64,000 nucleotides of DNA from Adiantum capillus-veneris (taxonomy: Eukaryota; Streptophyta; Polypodiopsida; Polypodiales; Pteridaceae): assembly GCA_014529385.2 (NCBI GenBank), contig CM043953.1, positions 111,048,549 through 111,112,548 on the forward strand. The letters are read 5' to 3'. The translations under genes were made by a program, and so were the position numbers. This document shows positions 50,950 through 63,604 of the stretch, piece by piece (the stretch's first letter is position 1; every line of letters begins with the position of its first letter). The notes under the pieces are model-generated. The model saw nothing but the letters and a program-made list of their open reading frames with translations, searched no databases and had not been told where the DNA came from.

Positions 50950-52450
50950 TGTAAAGGGCATAAAATTGACAAAAAAAGTGCACTCTATTTTGAGAAGAGG
51001 TGAGAAAGTCAACGACAAATGTTTAGGTGATCTAAGAGCATCGGCTAGATGCCACTTGCTGCCTAAAGCAAGCTGTGGGTGAAAATATGGTGTTCTATGG
51101 GGAGGGACCACTTGGTTTTAGTGGGGTATTAATCATGGTAGAGGGGGAGTTTGAACTACAAGTGGTGTTGAATCATGCCTTGGAAAGAATTTGAGCCATT
51201 AAGATAAAATGGGTAGACCAATATATTGCCATTATTAATATTTATGGCATGTGCAATGCCAAGGGCTGAGCCAAAATGTGGGTAGAGATAAGGGATTGAT
51301 GTTTGGAAGGAAATATCTACATCTTGGAATATTTTAATATGGTTGAGTCTTAAAAGGACAAGAGAAGCTCATCTAGCCTATTAGTAGTATGAGGTCAAAC
51401 GGACCTACGCCAACTTTGTTAAAATAAATCTCAAATGGGGCAGTATGTTGCATCACTACAAGCGCTCATTGAGAACCCTCTATAGATGTATCAAATCCTT
51501 CTCTCTTTCCTCTCAAGACATATCATATGAGACATATTCCACATGTGGAGAGCATGAATTCTCATGGACTATGACACTGGCACCATAATTTTACATGTGC
51601 CACAATGAGTCTTAAGGTGCCGATCACTCTCACTCTATGAGGATCATTAAGGCACTCTTTGCTTAGATGATTATGTCGGCAAGGTTTTCTATTCAGATAT
51701 GATTATGAATCTACTTGCAAGAGTGACACGATAAGAAAGTACAACAATCTTATGAGTGGTTGTAGGGTAGTAATTCACATAATGGTAGTCTTTACTTGTT
51801 TTTCTTTACCTATTGTTATTTTTAATAGGTGTATCAAGACATCTCATTAATGAAGTGTATATGATGTGAGCATCTCATATGTTCCTTCTTCTTAGTCAAT
51901 ATGGTGAATTCTAGAAAATACTTTATGATTATTACAAAGATTTTTATCAAGTGGAAGGATGGACCAAATGAAGATCCACTTGCAAGAACATTTAGTAATT
52001 AAGAATTTTTTCTCACTTTTGTTTTTGAGGACAAAAACTATTCTCCAAGATGGGAGTAGTGTGAGGGTAGGGGCTCTATGGTGGCCATGAGAGCAAGGTT
52101 CTATGGTGGCCAATGAGGGCAAGGCCTACCATGTTTCATGTGTGCATGCTAGGTGGGGATCTATATAAGAGCATGGTTGGGAGGCTACTAGCATGCTTGT
52201 CACCCCTTGGTCTTACAAGAAATCTTGAAAAAAAAGAGAAATAGAAATTGCTATGTGAGAAAGGGGGATTGACCGACCTATGGAGTATTGGAGAGTATCT
52301 CACCTAGCCTAACCTACATGAGCCTCCAATATGCCAACATGGAATCTCTTCTTGATAGGTGCTACATTTTGCACCAAGCAGACTGGCTTCCAACTTCAAT
52401 GGAGCTGAGTATTGATACCACCTAGAGCACTTCTGACCATCTTCCCCTTA
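50950..52450 (+). pseudogene. LINE endonuclease domain, split by insertion
   Basis: Frames contain FYGEGPLGFSGVLIMVEGEF, QYIAIINIYGMCNAKG, then NIYILEYFNMVES-like text (the GDFNMVES motif region, about 51325-51350) and KDKRSSSS. About 1 kb later SLLDRCYILHQADWLPTSME and TSDHLPLRVIF (about 52350-52455) give the S-x-L-D-R and S-D-H motifs that end this endonuclease family. In intact elements these motifs lie roughly 80-90 codons apart, so about 0.8 kb is extra. Stops are present. Confidence 0.65.
51470..52325 (+). mobile_element. LTR-element fragment or solo LTR inside the LINE
   Basis: This segment interrupts the LINE endonuclease. It contains a G/A-rich GATGGGAGTAG followed by TGTGAGGGTAGGGG (52061 on), a TATA box in GATCTATATAAGAGC (about 52157-52171), and a CA-ended right side near 52318. 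This suits a 3' end plus LTR of an LTR retrotransposon. Family and exact ends are not determined. Fossil. Confidence 0.45.
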
Positions 52451-53129
52451 GGGTAATATTTGTCAGGGCCAAGGAGTATGATTTCTTAGAAGGGAAGAAG
52501 AAAACTTTTGTATTCGGGGAGATCTCTTCAAGGACCCACTCTTCAAGTCCTTGGATAAATTGGTACTTAATATGCTAAAGAAAGATGTAGCAGTGACATA
52601 CCCTTGAGCCTCGCCCACTCGAGTGCATAGCATCCAGATGTCAATCAAACGTACACAATCTCAGGTGAAGAAATATGGGGAGCTCAATAGCCATATAATT
52701 CAAGAATAATTTGAAGAGCTCAAAAAAAATAATCAAATTTACAACCAATGCTTTAGAGGGGAGGGTCACAAGAGGTGGCTTGAAGCAAAGGCTATGTTTG
52801 CCAATTTTCAAGTTGAAGAGTTTAAAAAAACAAGGTTGTCACTTACCTGCGTACTAGATGTTCCCAAATGAAGACCACTTCTACAAATCTCTAAAGGTTA
52901 AAATGAGGGACCTAGTAGTAGCTATCACCAATGACATGGAGTAATAGTCTAAGACCAAAATGATATGGCTAGGATTATGCTCAACCACTCTAACAAAATT
53001 ATAGGTCAATCAAAAGTCTGCTCACAAATGGTCGAGGGGGTGAGGTCATTGCTACTTAAGAATGTGAAGAACATTATGTTGATAAGAGATATAAAAGTCC
53101 TAGAAAGGCCCATATCAGCTATGAGTGTT

Positions 53130-53830
53130 GGGATACCTTGAAGAGAATGAGGACCTTGAAGACAATGGGGATGGAAAATTCCCCTGGGTGGGATGGACTT
53201 ACTGTCAAATATTCCAAAGAGTTTTGGGAGGATATTAGACTCCCACTAACTCAAATGGAAAAAGAGGCTTTGATAGAGGGTAAAATGCATGCTAGAGTGA
53301 AAAAAGTGCCAATTAAGACAATTTCCAAAGTAGTGTGCGGTTCTCTGGTAAAACAATGGCAAAAAATCTCAATGATGATTGTAGCTTACAAGATTATTGC
53401 CAAGGTTATAGCAATAAGTCTGTCTACCAATCTTGGATAACGTGGTCACCCCCCATCAACATGGTTTTAAAAAAAAAACACATCAATCTATGATAATGTT
53501 CTAATAGCAATGATCAACACCGAGTATGCTAACTTCACCAAGAAAAAATGCATCCTCCTACAACTTGACCTAGACAAGGCATATGACAGAATCTCATGAT
53601 TGTACATTGAAGGCATTAGGGTTTGAACCTATAATGTGTGCATTAGTCCAGACCCTTTGGGAGGCTAGTTGCTTAGGGATCCTCTTAAACAATACGGTTG
53701 TGAAGATGTTTGACATAATGAAATCAATCAAGCAAGGATGCTCACTTTCATCCCTACACCTTGTAACTAGTTTGTATCCATTAGAGACATCACTCAAGAA
53801 TTACTTTATGAAAGGTATTCATAAATGAAA
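53130..53830 (+). pseudogene. LINE reverse transcriptase
   Basis: LKTMGMENSPGWDGLTVKYS with FWEDIRLPL and VAYKIIAKVIAISL are standard L1 RT segments (A-P-G-x-D-G block and the Y-K-I-I-A-K block). They are followed by CILLQLDLDKAYDRIS (about 53550-53596, the FxDxxxAYD motif A) and SIKQGCSLSSLHLV (about 53725-53766, the RQGCPLSP block). The catalytic F/Y-A-D-D block is not identified downstream. At least two stops and frame changes occur between these blocks. Confidence 0.85.
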
Positions 53831-54799
53831 ACTCCTAGATGATAAGAAGAGACCTTGAGATCATTGAGTTATTTCCAATGACGTTAGGATCAAAGTACAA
53901 CACCAAAAATCTAGATTGATCTTACTCACAAAAAATAACTCCTTTGACCCCACGAAGTGGTCTGGGAAGATTGTCTCAAAAGGAAAAGTGCTCAGACTCT
54001 TAAAGAAGAACTCTCCCATGGAGTCATTTCTCTTATGCTATTGTTGCATACAAATCATTTTATGGGTTTCAAAATCTCTTGTAAACTACATTGTCCCCAT
54101 TTTTACAATGGGTAAGACAAATGAGATGTAAGGTTTCACACAGAAGTTAATCAACATAGCTCTATTTGGAGGGGGATTAGTGTGTTCTCCCCCCTTCTTA
54201 TCTTAATATTAATTTTGTGTAGGACCCAGTCAAATCTTTGCTTCTCTAAGATGTCCACACTAGTGGTGCATCCAAGCTAGGATTCTCTGAAGCTTAGAGG
54301 TTGTATCAAGGAGCTAGAAAGAAAATGCAGTACAACAATATTTATCATTGAAATGGAGGTTTTATCAAGGAGTTACAAATAAAATGCAGCACATCATTGT
54401 CATCATTGAAATGGAGGAAGACCTTCAAATACTTTAGGTAATCAATCTTACACTAATCCCCCTTTGGCTCTCCAAGTGAGGAGGGCGCCCTTGAAAATTT
54501 ATTGGAGGGACAATGATAAATAGATGAGTAAAAAAGGAATCTCCAAGCTGGCTCATCTTTAGGATGATAACAATTGCTGCTAGAAGGATGTTAACCAGCT
54601 GGTCATGCAACATGGGCTCCATTTAAATGAAATGATTTTGATTAGTAGATTCCTAGAATCTTTATGAGATAGTCCTTGTGCTCATGCTTGGATATAACTT
54701 GATTGGAAAGCTTGGCATTAGCCCAAATAAATATTTTTTGCATTGCCCAAAACATTCAAAACTTTTGGCAAGCTGATGTATAAAATATATTGGTTCACA

Positions 54800-56150
54800 T
54801 CACTCATGAAACTGTAGAAGATAAACTAATAACCGATAATGTAGTACTGGAGGAGGAAAAGAAATATGCCCTTAGCACAAAGGACACAGTCAAAAGGGTA
54901 TTTAATCGAAAAAGAGATGCCCTAAGCACATTGAATGATGTTTAGACAACTCTCAAAAAGGGAGTGATGGATAAATACATTTATTAGTCTCTCATGGAAA
55001 TTTGTGATACATGCAGTAGGTTAACACTAAACCTGGGTGATTTGCTAAATCTTGTGGGATCCATCCAATTTGACCTGCAAAAGAGCGCAAAAGAAAATAC
55101 AACCACTCTCATCAATGATGCCCTTATGGAGTATATAAAGAATCAAGACAAGATAGATAATGACTATGAATATGATAAAGATGATCACGAGGATGACGGT
55201 GAGGGTCCCAAAAACAAAGGAAATGATGATGATGATGATGATGACACTCCACCCTCTCCTCGAGCACTAGGCTCAGTAGAAGTTGGGTCAGGGAATACTA
55301 ATGTTGAGCAAGGGACATAAAAGAGGAAAGATGGGGAAGCTAGAGATCAGACAAACAAGAAGGATTAGACTCAATTTGATCGATCCTAATAGCAAACCTA
55401 GCAAGGAACACTACATCAGTCAAGTCGATAACAAGTTGGTTCAACAGTTCAAGGAATAGACAAAGGCAAAGAAATCATTGTAGATTCAGATTCAAGTTTA
55501 GATACAAATTTGAACTATTCCACTAAGTTGCTGACATTGATTGAAAAGGCTAGGGAGACAAATGTCAATGAAAATTCAAGAATTCCTACATCATGAAACA
55601 TCATACTCTAATTAAGAGTGTTTCCAAATGTTTTACATTGAAGCTAGAAGGATGGTGGAGTAATGGAGGATGATTACTACCATTATTAAGACACTTGTTA
55701 GTTGCCTCCGCATCCCAATTGCATTCAAATATTGGGCAGAGTACCGGAATGACTCCTAAACAATGATGATATTGTGGTCAACTTGCATGTTAAGGAGCTA
55801 TCCAAAATTAGTCTCCAAAGCCTACAACTGTAGTTAAAAATGCTACTAGGAGACAAGCCCACATAAAAGTGCATGAAGGATATCAAGACTTGGATCAAAG
55901 ATATGTTAGTCAAAATGCAACTTGCTAGAGGGGTCTTATATCAGAAGATAAAGCCACTAGTGGAGAATAATGCAGCTAGTAGAAAATGGTTGAAGACAAG
56001 GATGACACTCAAAGAGTAGGAGATGAACTTGAAGAGCTTGTATCATCTTGTCAAAATCTACAAGAAAATTCTACAACAAGAAAACCAATTTTTTATGTAT
56101 TTTTTATCTCGTTTGGACAAATATTATGAATGATGTCAAGAAGAAATTCA
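54800..56150 (+). pseudogene. Decayed coding region, acidic, unidentified
   Basis: Plus-strand frames keep coding character for about 1.3 kb despite several stops. The longest (54994-55317) reads TLNLGDLLNLVGSIQFDLQK, then a very acidic stretch with a GAT microsatellite encoding Asp (about 55225-55245), then PPSPRALGSVEVGS. Later text includes KDIKTWIKDMLVKMQLARG and KMTLKE-like helix-rich sequence. The order (helical, acidic/Pro, helical) recalls the plan of ORF3 in elements A and B, but I see no direct sequence match. The origin is unknown, possibly another retroelement's accessory ORF. Confidence 0.35.
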
Positions 56151-56829
56151 TTGTAGATGCACTGAAAGCTGACTTGAATTTTGTTAATATAAGATGTATC
56201 AGTGGATAAATCACATTTGGCCTACGCGCAGAGCTGCTCTTGACAACTCTTTCTAAGCTTTCTACAGCTAACAATGCTAATTAGCACTGCACACACACTT
56301 CCTAACAAAGCAAATTGCACACTGTCTACTGCACATTACAAAATAGAAACACTAACTAACAAACTTGCTAACACCTGACATTACAAAACTTAGTAGATCT
56401 TTAAAAAAACCTACACATTGCAACACTAATAGATTCTAACAAAACCTGTTAAACATGCACATTACAACCACTAACAGATCTAACACAAACTCGGACAAAA
56501 TGTAACATTTAATAATCTAGAAACTTGTGTGTAGCGGAAAATAACATAGACATAGTGAGCATTTCATTAAAAATAGATTCCTAATGAGCATAGCAAGAGT
56601 GCTTGGATGGAGAGAGCAACAAAAGAATAACATCTAGTTAGATAGGCATGAACAATACTGCAAAAAGAGAGAGAAGTTTAGCTACTACTGATAAAATTTG
56701 AGGACCGGATTTGTATGGAGCCGGTCCCCCCTCCAAAAGGCTTTGTATTATAGGTTCCCCACATCAAGGGAGACATTTCACAATACAATACTTTGTGTTC
56801 CTTCAATAACTTGCTGGTGCAATGAATAT

Positions 56830-56935
56830 GTAAGCTTCAAGCACCAAGCTTACACTTGAAAACACAACATCAATTCCCTCACCAAGCTTCAAGCACCAAG
56901 CTTACACTTGAAAACACAACATCAATTCCCTCACG
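56830..56935. repeat. 53-bp tandem duplication
   Basis: AAGCTTCAAGCACCAAGCTT followed by ACACTTGAAAACACAACATC is repeated head to tail almost perfectly. Confidence 0.9.
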
Positions 56936-57253
56936 ATCTCAGACCCAAGACCTCACACACCTTCAAAGATGGTGAGAGCTAGCGAGGTATGAGAGTAGGT
57001 CGAGAGGAAGAAGGAGTATTCTTATGAGAAAGAAATATGTCTCCTCACATAACCACTCTTAATAGCTTAGCATAGCTTAGTAATTATCATGGTAGAGGAG
57101 ATGAGCATGCATTGGAGCTTAGCTCATGGTTGGATTTGCATCACAAAGCCAAGAGTTGTCGGTGTAGGCCTCCCTTCTCACAAGCTTGAGTAGATGATGT
57201 GCTTTCCATTAAAGCTTGAGAAGGAGATAGTCTTCTTTACTTTGCACATGAGC

Positions 57254-57276
57254 TTGTGTGTGTGTGTGTGTGTGTG
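57254..57276. repeat. (TG)n microsatellite
   Basis: About 11 TG units. Confidence 0.9.
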
Positions 57277-59051
57277 ATGATGCCTTGCAAAAATCAGCCC
57301 CCTCTCTCTCTTGGTCGACCCCTCTTTGCTCATGCTCGCATCCTATTGGCCCTTGCAAAGCTCAGCCAATGACAATTAAGAAGCATAAGTGACAGCCTTG
57401 TGACCTATGTCACCCTTTCCCCTTTTGTGAGATATTTTGGTATTCAAATAATGCAATTAAACTCTCATGGACCTCTTAGTCTTCTGGCCAATAGGAATCA
57501 GGCAAGCCATTGGGCTGCTGAATGCTCATTGGACCCTTGGGAGACTGTCCAATAGTCTTCTAGAGAGCTTAATTTCTATTTGTTATTTTATCAAGTGTTT
57601 TTAAATGAGTTAAAATAAATTTACTCTAGCCTAATTCTCATTGGTCCACCTCTATGGCCATCTAATAGGATTTGAATGCACCTTGGGGCCAACTAGGCTA
57701 GGAAGTTGAATGTGTCCACTATGTCCTTTGTGTAAAGGGAGCATGGAAGAGTGTGTGTGTGTGTGTTTCTCTCTCATCCCCTACAAAAATGGCTTGCCCC
57801 CTCCTTGGACAGGGATGTGGGAACATTTTTGAGTCTTCCCACAAGCATCCAATTATCCCTAAGGTTTGACCATTGAAGATTTCATTTAATTTTGGAACCT
57901 TAGCATTTTGGAAGTCTTAATGGGCTGAACCTTATGGTGTTTGGTGCACACTGGTCTTTGGCAGATGGACCCCCTTTGGATCGCTATTTTCCCTCCTTTG
58001 GATCCCTATTGTGATCAGTTTGCCAGCCTAACCAATATTCTAGCTTTTTCTCCCTTGTACTTCCCCGTATTAAATGATCATTTTAACATGAGAAAATCAT
58101 TTAGGAGAATTAGATATTAATTATTATGACATTATCTCTCTCTTGGTAGCGGGTAAAGGATCCCTATTTTACCTTACAACATCGTCCCAGAATGGATGAC
58201 TAGTCCATTTGGTGCTTGAGAGTGTTAGCTGCCGCAAGCATGTCTGCACATTAGTTCAATCTTCCATATTAGAGTGATAAGCTCTACTTGGTGTTCGAGA
58301 GACGTCGTCTCCACAAACATGATCCTAAGCATGCATACTTCTTGACATTTGTGCACAATAAAGAAAAAGAGAGTCTTATAAGACAAAAACTTTGTTCATT
58401 TAAACATTTTTACATTTTCTTACTCTAGGGATGCATTGTAAGCATTGACAAGGTTTAGGTTATCCTTTAATAGTATGCCTTGCATCCATCTAGCATCTTC
58501 AAAAGGATAGTTCTTAAACTTAACACTAGACTTGTAATGAGCCACAAAACTGGCTGAAGCCACAAAACTGGCTCACATCAAGATTCTAGTAAATGAAACA
58601 TAACTTTTGTATATGACATCAAAATTTCATGAAACTTCTTAATTATGGGTTCAAGATATTGAAAAGGTTTCTAAATACACAATTTACATAAAAAGATCAA
58701 AAATTTAAAAAATGTTTTTTTAAAATTAATAAATTTTACGTAAAACTGCACTTCAACATTTAACTTGGAGAAGTAAAAAATGTTGGCAGTCTTTGTATAT
58801 AGGTTAAAAAAAGATTGGTACATCTATCACATACCTATTGAGGGATTTTTCAAAGAAGTTTGGGCCTGCTTAACAATGATTTGATTTACTTTCAAAAGAA
58901 AATAAAAAAAATTTGTCCATCCGCACAAATTAGTTGTAGAAGATGGCAATGGAAAGACACCTTTAGACCTTCATTTAGCTCTGTACTATTTTTCATCAAC
59001 TCGTATTGAGTGTTGATCATAATTCCCTGAAACCATTTTCTATTTAAATAA

Positions 59052-60311
59052 CTAACATAGTGTTGAGAATTTTTTTACAAAAGTCTCAAAAATCCACAAA
59101 AGTGGTCGATTTTTTACAGGACTAATGTTAATAAGATATTGTCGGATAATCTTACCACCTCCCAATACCTTGTCTTTGTGTCGGAGAATGGACTTGGGCT
59201 GCAGCACCTCTTCTTGGTCCTCGATCTCCGGTGGGTCTTCAATAGTTGGTTCTTGAGGTGTTTCTCCTTTGTAAGTCTTTAGTAGGCTCACATGGAAAGC
59301 ATTGTGTATGAGCCAATGACTCCGCAGCTTGAGTTGATAGTCCATCTCATTGATTGGTTTAATAATTTGGAAGGGACCATAGTACCTTTTTGCTAATTTA
59401 GCATATAGTACTTTTGGTGTCCCGTAGAATTCTTTCCCATTGTGTGCCTTAATCGAGCCTTGGGAAATTTAAGTAAGACCCAATAATTTTGTTTAAAGGC
59501 TTGAGCTCTTTTGTGCTTATCAGCAATAGCCTTTTGCCTTTGCTGTGAGATAGAGATAGCATCCTTAATCTTTTGGAAAGATTCTTGTAGGTCTCGGCTA
59601 TACTCATCTGCAGCAGCCAGCGAAGATCTTCCCATGTACCTTAAGCAACAGGGGACTTTTAGATCTTCCCTTGATTTACTCAAAATGTGCTTTTCCGGTG
59701 GAGGTATGTATAGTGTTATTGTAGGCATACTCCACTAACGGTAAGTACTTCTCCCATTGGGACCTTTGATCTACTTCCGTTACATAGGCTTTTAGTAGAT
59801 CAAGAATCATTAGGTTAGCTATTTCACTTTGGCCATCCGTTTGTAGATGATAGGCCAAAGAGAAGTTTAGCCTTGTCCCTAAATTGTCAAAGAGACCATT
59901 CCAAAAATTACTAGTCATTCTAGGATCTCTATCTAACACTATGGACATTGGCAAGCCATGGTACTTGAAGATTTGTGATATGAAGAGGGTTGCCATTTGA
60001 TGGGCTTTGATAGTCTTTTTGACAGGTATGAAATGAGCTTGTTTGTTGAACATGTCTACTATCGTCCATATTCCCGTATTCCCATGGATAGACTTAGGCA
60101 ATCCAAAGATAAAATCCATGGATATGCTCTCCCATGGTGAATTAGGGATTTGCAAAGGTTGAAGCAATCCAAGTTTCTTCCCTCTATCAAACTTCGTCTT
60201 TTGGCATACCACACATTTAGAAACATACTCTTGTCTGTTTTCTTTCATGGCAGGCCAATAGAAATATGTTTCTATCCCTTTTAGGGTAGACTGACTCCCT
60301 CTATGCCCCAC
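59052..60311 (-). pseudogene. Element D integrase and chromodomain
   Basis: Zinc module: GIETYFYWPAMKENRQEYVS with CVVCQKTK. Catalytic core: SMDFIFGLPKSIHGN, IVLDRDPRMTSNFW and YHLQTDGQSEIAN, covering the D, D and E positions. The C-terminus includes SLLKTYKGETPQEP and the chromodomain-like PKSILRHKDKV, GGGKIIRQYL and WIFETFVKKF (about 59052-59220). Chromodomains of this family direct insertion towards particular chromatin. Fossil. Confidence 0.88.
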
Positions 60312-60416
60312 GTAAGGAGGAGCATGAGATTCATATATTACTTTCTCACATAGTGAGTGACTAATGCATAGTCTATTGCCATAGAGAAGATAAAAATCTT
60401 GTAAGGTAAATGGTTC

Positions 60417-61700
60417 TTATTTCTTCCCTAGTGCAAGGGCTGAAATCACATCTCTAAAATTGGGATCAATAGCGTACTCATCTATCATAGAAGATAGATC
60501 ATTGTGAGTTGCTATGGAAACCGCATTCACTCTCGGCCATCTTGAGAGTGCATCGGCTACTTGGTTATGCTTGCCAGCAATGTGAGGAATATGAAAATGA
60601 AATTGCAAAAGGAAATTTTCTTGCCTCATTTGTTTGTTGGAGAGCTTGGTCTACGTCATGAAGTACTTAAGGCTTTGGTGATCCGTCCGCAGAATGAAAG
60701 GAGTCCCCAATGAATAGTGCTTCCACGAGTCTAAGGCATGTAGAACTGCGAGGAGTTCCTTTTCATATATGCCTAGAGCTTGCCCAACACAGTCGAGCCT
60801 TTGACTTTTGTAGGATATGGTGTGCCCTTCTTGGAGTAAAACTACTCCAAATAATCACCACAAGCGTGGCATTGGACCTCAAATTGTTTTGAGAGATCTA
60901 GCAGTGTAAGCATAGGTTGAGAGATAAGCTTTTCTTTAAGCATTTCAAAGGCATTGTTCTCCTTGGTAGACCATGTATACCTAACATTTTTCTTTATTAG
61001 ATCATGTAATGGTCCCAAAATTTGTGACAAATTTTCTATGAAGCTTCTATAGTATGCACACATACCTATAAAGCTTCTTGGTTCATGTAGATTCCTTGGA
61101 TTAGGCCATCCTTTTATTACCTCTAGCTTTGATAGATCCATTTGGATGCCATCTTGAGAGATAATGTGACCTAAATACTGAATCTCTTGTAAGAAAAACT
61201 CACTTTTCTTTTGATTAATATAAAGTTTATTCTCTCGTAAGACTTGAAATATTACCTGGAGGTGTTGCTTGTGTTCGTCTAGTGAATTAGAGTAGATGAT
61301 TATAGCATCAAAGAACACTCCAGTATAGGTTCAGTGAGGCCTGAATAGCTTCTCCATCAAGTGATTAAATGTGGCTAGTGCATTGATCAAGCCAAAAGGC
61401 ATGACAATGTATAGATAAACCCCAAACGTAGTGCGGAATGCGGTCTTTACAATGTCTTGATCAACTATCCTTATTTGATGGTAGCCACTTTTTAGGCCAA
61501 TCCTACTGAAGTAAGTCAACCCTTGTAGCTTATCAAATAGGTATTCTACCTATGACACGAGAAACCTATTCTTGATAGTGATCCTATTTAGTGCTCTATA
61601 GTCGCCACACATACGATATGTGATGTCGTTCTTTTGCACTAATAACACGGGTGAACAAAATGGAGATGAGCTAGGCCTAACCATGCCCTCATTAACTAAC
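60417..61700 (-). pseudogene. Element D reverse transcriptase and RNase H
   Basis: RT segments: GLKSGYHQIRIVDQDIVKTA, FGVYLYIVMPFGLINA, IIIYSNSLDEHKQHL, YLGHIISQDGIQMDLSKLEV, FIGMCAYYRSFI. RNase H ends with HIAGKHNQVADALSRWP (about 60540-60590). Typical Ty3/gypsy. Fossil. Confidence 0.9.
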
Positions 61701-62600
61701 TCATGCTTGCTGCATAATCTCCTCTTGTTGAGCTTGGGAAACTCTATAAGGAGGTTTATTAGGCGGTGAACTTCCTAGAAGAAGTTCAATTGCATGGTCA
61801 TCATTGCCTCGTTTAGGAGGTAGTTCACAAGGGATGTCGGCAATAAAAACATCTTGAAATACGTTGAGAAAATTGGATAGCTCTAATTCCTTGTGATTGT
61901 TTATATTTTCTTTTGCTAAAGCATTAGGTTCATTTTGAAAATCTTTAGCAAAAATCATGTACACGGAAATAGAGCTCTTTATTGACTTATTGAACGCTTG
62001 CGTATGTACAATGGGTATGGTGTTACCCAACTCCTTATCATCTATGTACATATCTTTTTCCTAAACCTAAAGTAAATTTGCCTTTTAGGAAATTTAACAT
62101 TGGCAGCCATACGATCAAACCATGGTGCACCTAGGATTACATCCTTGTGCTTGAGATGAGAAATAAAGAAGTCCTCCTTGTCTACATAGCTTTGGACATG
62201 GAGCCTCAATTTCCCAATTAAGGAAGTGACTGAGGCTTCTTGCCCCTTCAAAGAACCAATGGTGGGTAGGAAATCATTCATCTCATAGGCTTGGATGCCT
62301 AGATTGGTGGCCAACTCTATGGATATGAAATTGTGAGTAGAACCAAGGTCAAAGAGAATGAAAGCATCATGTTCTCTTACCTTTCCCCAAGCATGGCATA
62401 GAGAAGATCCTTTGTGGTTAGCATCCTCTTCTTGGATTTCGACCAAGGTAGCTCTAAGAGGCTCATTTTGTGTATTCTTGTGGGGACAAGCACGATAGGA
62501 ATTCCCTTCCCCGCACTTGAAATAGCGGTTATCTTCATGATAATGCTCTAGCTCTTCAGGAGAGGGATTATTTTTGCCTTTATAAACTCCCTTTGTGAGG
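61701..62600 (-). pseudogene. Element D protease and gag C-terminus
   Basis: A retropepsin-like region (about 62050-62446) contains AFILFDLGSTHNFIS, KLRLHVQSYVDKEDFFIS and DVILGAPWFDRM, the pattern of plant chromovirus proteases. Upstream, RYFKCGEGNSYRACPHK (about 62480-62530) is a knuckle remnant at the end of gag. Fossil. Confidence 0.82.
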
Positions 62601-63604
62601 TCCCCACCCTATCCTCTCAAACGAAGGTTCTGATGGTAAACCTGGTGGCCACTAAATCTATAGCGGAAGCAAACAAAGAGTGGTTTAAGGGATCAACTAG
62701 CGGACGAGATCTCATCACCAAGTGAATTGAGTCGAGACTACTAGTAACAAGACCTATTTCCACCCCGCAAGGAAAAGCGTGTCTAACCAATTATCGGTCC
62801 TAATACTCACCTTCCAGAAGGAGAGAAGTCTCAAGTGCCTTTTTCCCCATTGCTTTCAAAGACACGTACACTTGGGACATCACTGCTTTTGGTGTAATGA
62901 GAAATTCTAACGTCATTTATCGTACTATGGGGATAGAGAGTTCCCCATACTCACACTTTGTCTTGTGTGTCCTAATTACTAACACATTTGTTGTTCAACA
63001 TATATATTCATTGATTAATTTCAATTCACAGGTTGTGTTAAGACAGCCCTTCAAACAGTTTTCAAAGCGGCACCAAAACAATCTTTCTAGTAAAAATTCA
63101 CTCAATAGCTCATTAGATTTAAACTTCCAATGTCCTGGAGGCACGAAATCCCCCAGCGAGTGTTAACTCCACCCGTTGTCACCTAGTTGTCCATACAACT
63201 AGATTTGTTCACCGCATAAAAAGCACGATGTGGACACCCATCGCAAATAATGCAAGTCGTGGGTATCCACCTCAAAGAACGCAAGACGTGGATCAAAGCC
63301 CTAAGCTAGGTAATCCTAGCTACTGCAAGAACCTCGCGAGCTGCCCCCTGATCAATAGGGGGATCAGGACTAAATCACCATTGGAATTAAAAATGAAATG
63401 GCCGAGTTAATTTTCCCTAGCAAATAGTCTTTCCTATACCAGACAATATATCCCGAAAACATTCTTTCCTACTTGAATTTAAATGCATCAATTAAAATGC
63501 CGTGGTCTCTATTGGATCTTCGAACAGGTTTTGGGGTAATATTACTTTCCTACCTCACCAGATGCAATGTTATTAAACTGTACTTGAATTAAAATTAGAC
63601 ATAC
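62601..63604. other. About 1 kb with no gene seen
   Basis: It separates the gag end of element D from a possible short exon. It contains a duplicated CGTGGGTATCCAC/ACGTGGACACCC-type phrase near 63230-63300. It may be an insertion inside element D's gag, or an intron. Confidence 0.4.

Larger units (their letters stand above)
49640..54650 (+). mobile_element. L1-type LINE, decayed, interrupted by an LTR-element fragment
   Basis: In plus-strand order: an ORF1-like protein with a DUF4283-type segment (about 49700-50070), an apurinic-type endonuclease (about 50950-51440, continuing 52330-52450), and reverse transcriptase (about 53130-53830), with a possible C-terminal remainder to 54650 (CWKDVNQLVMQHGLHLNEM). 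This is the plant L1 (non-LTR) layout. Stops and shifts occur throughout. No poly-A tail or target duplication is identifiable. About 0.85 kb of foreign sequence sits in the endonuclease. Confidence 0.75.
56151..59051. other. About 2.9 kb with no gene; may include 3' LTR of element D
   Basis: It contains a 53-bp tandem duplication (about 56830-56935), GT microsatellites (57254-57276 and about 57750-57766) and a short duplicated AGCCACAAAACTGGCT (58540-58572). Element D's 3' LTR should lie here, but I could not fix its ends. Confidence 0.5.
59052..62600 (-). mobile_element. Element D: Ty3/gypsy chromovirus, broken
   Basis: Minus-strand order: zinc-knuckle end of gag, protease, RT, RNase H, integrase, chromodomain. 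A chromodomain after the integrase marks the chromovirus branch. LTR ends, primer site and gag N-terminus were not found, so the true limits are wider or parts are lost. It has roughly eight to ten breaks and is a fossil. It is unrelated in detail to elements A and B: it has a single zinc-binding module and no ORF3. Confidence 0.88.

Noticed and set aside
55725-55913. 62-codon minus-strand ORF
   Set aside because: It is antisense to the decayed coding stretch at 54800-56150, and nothing is recognisable.
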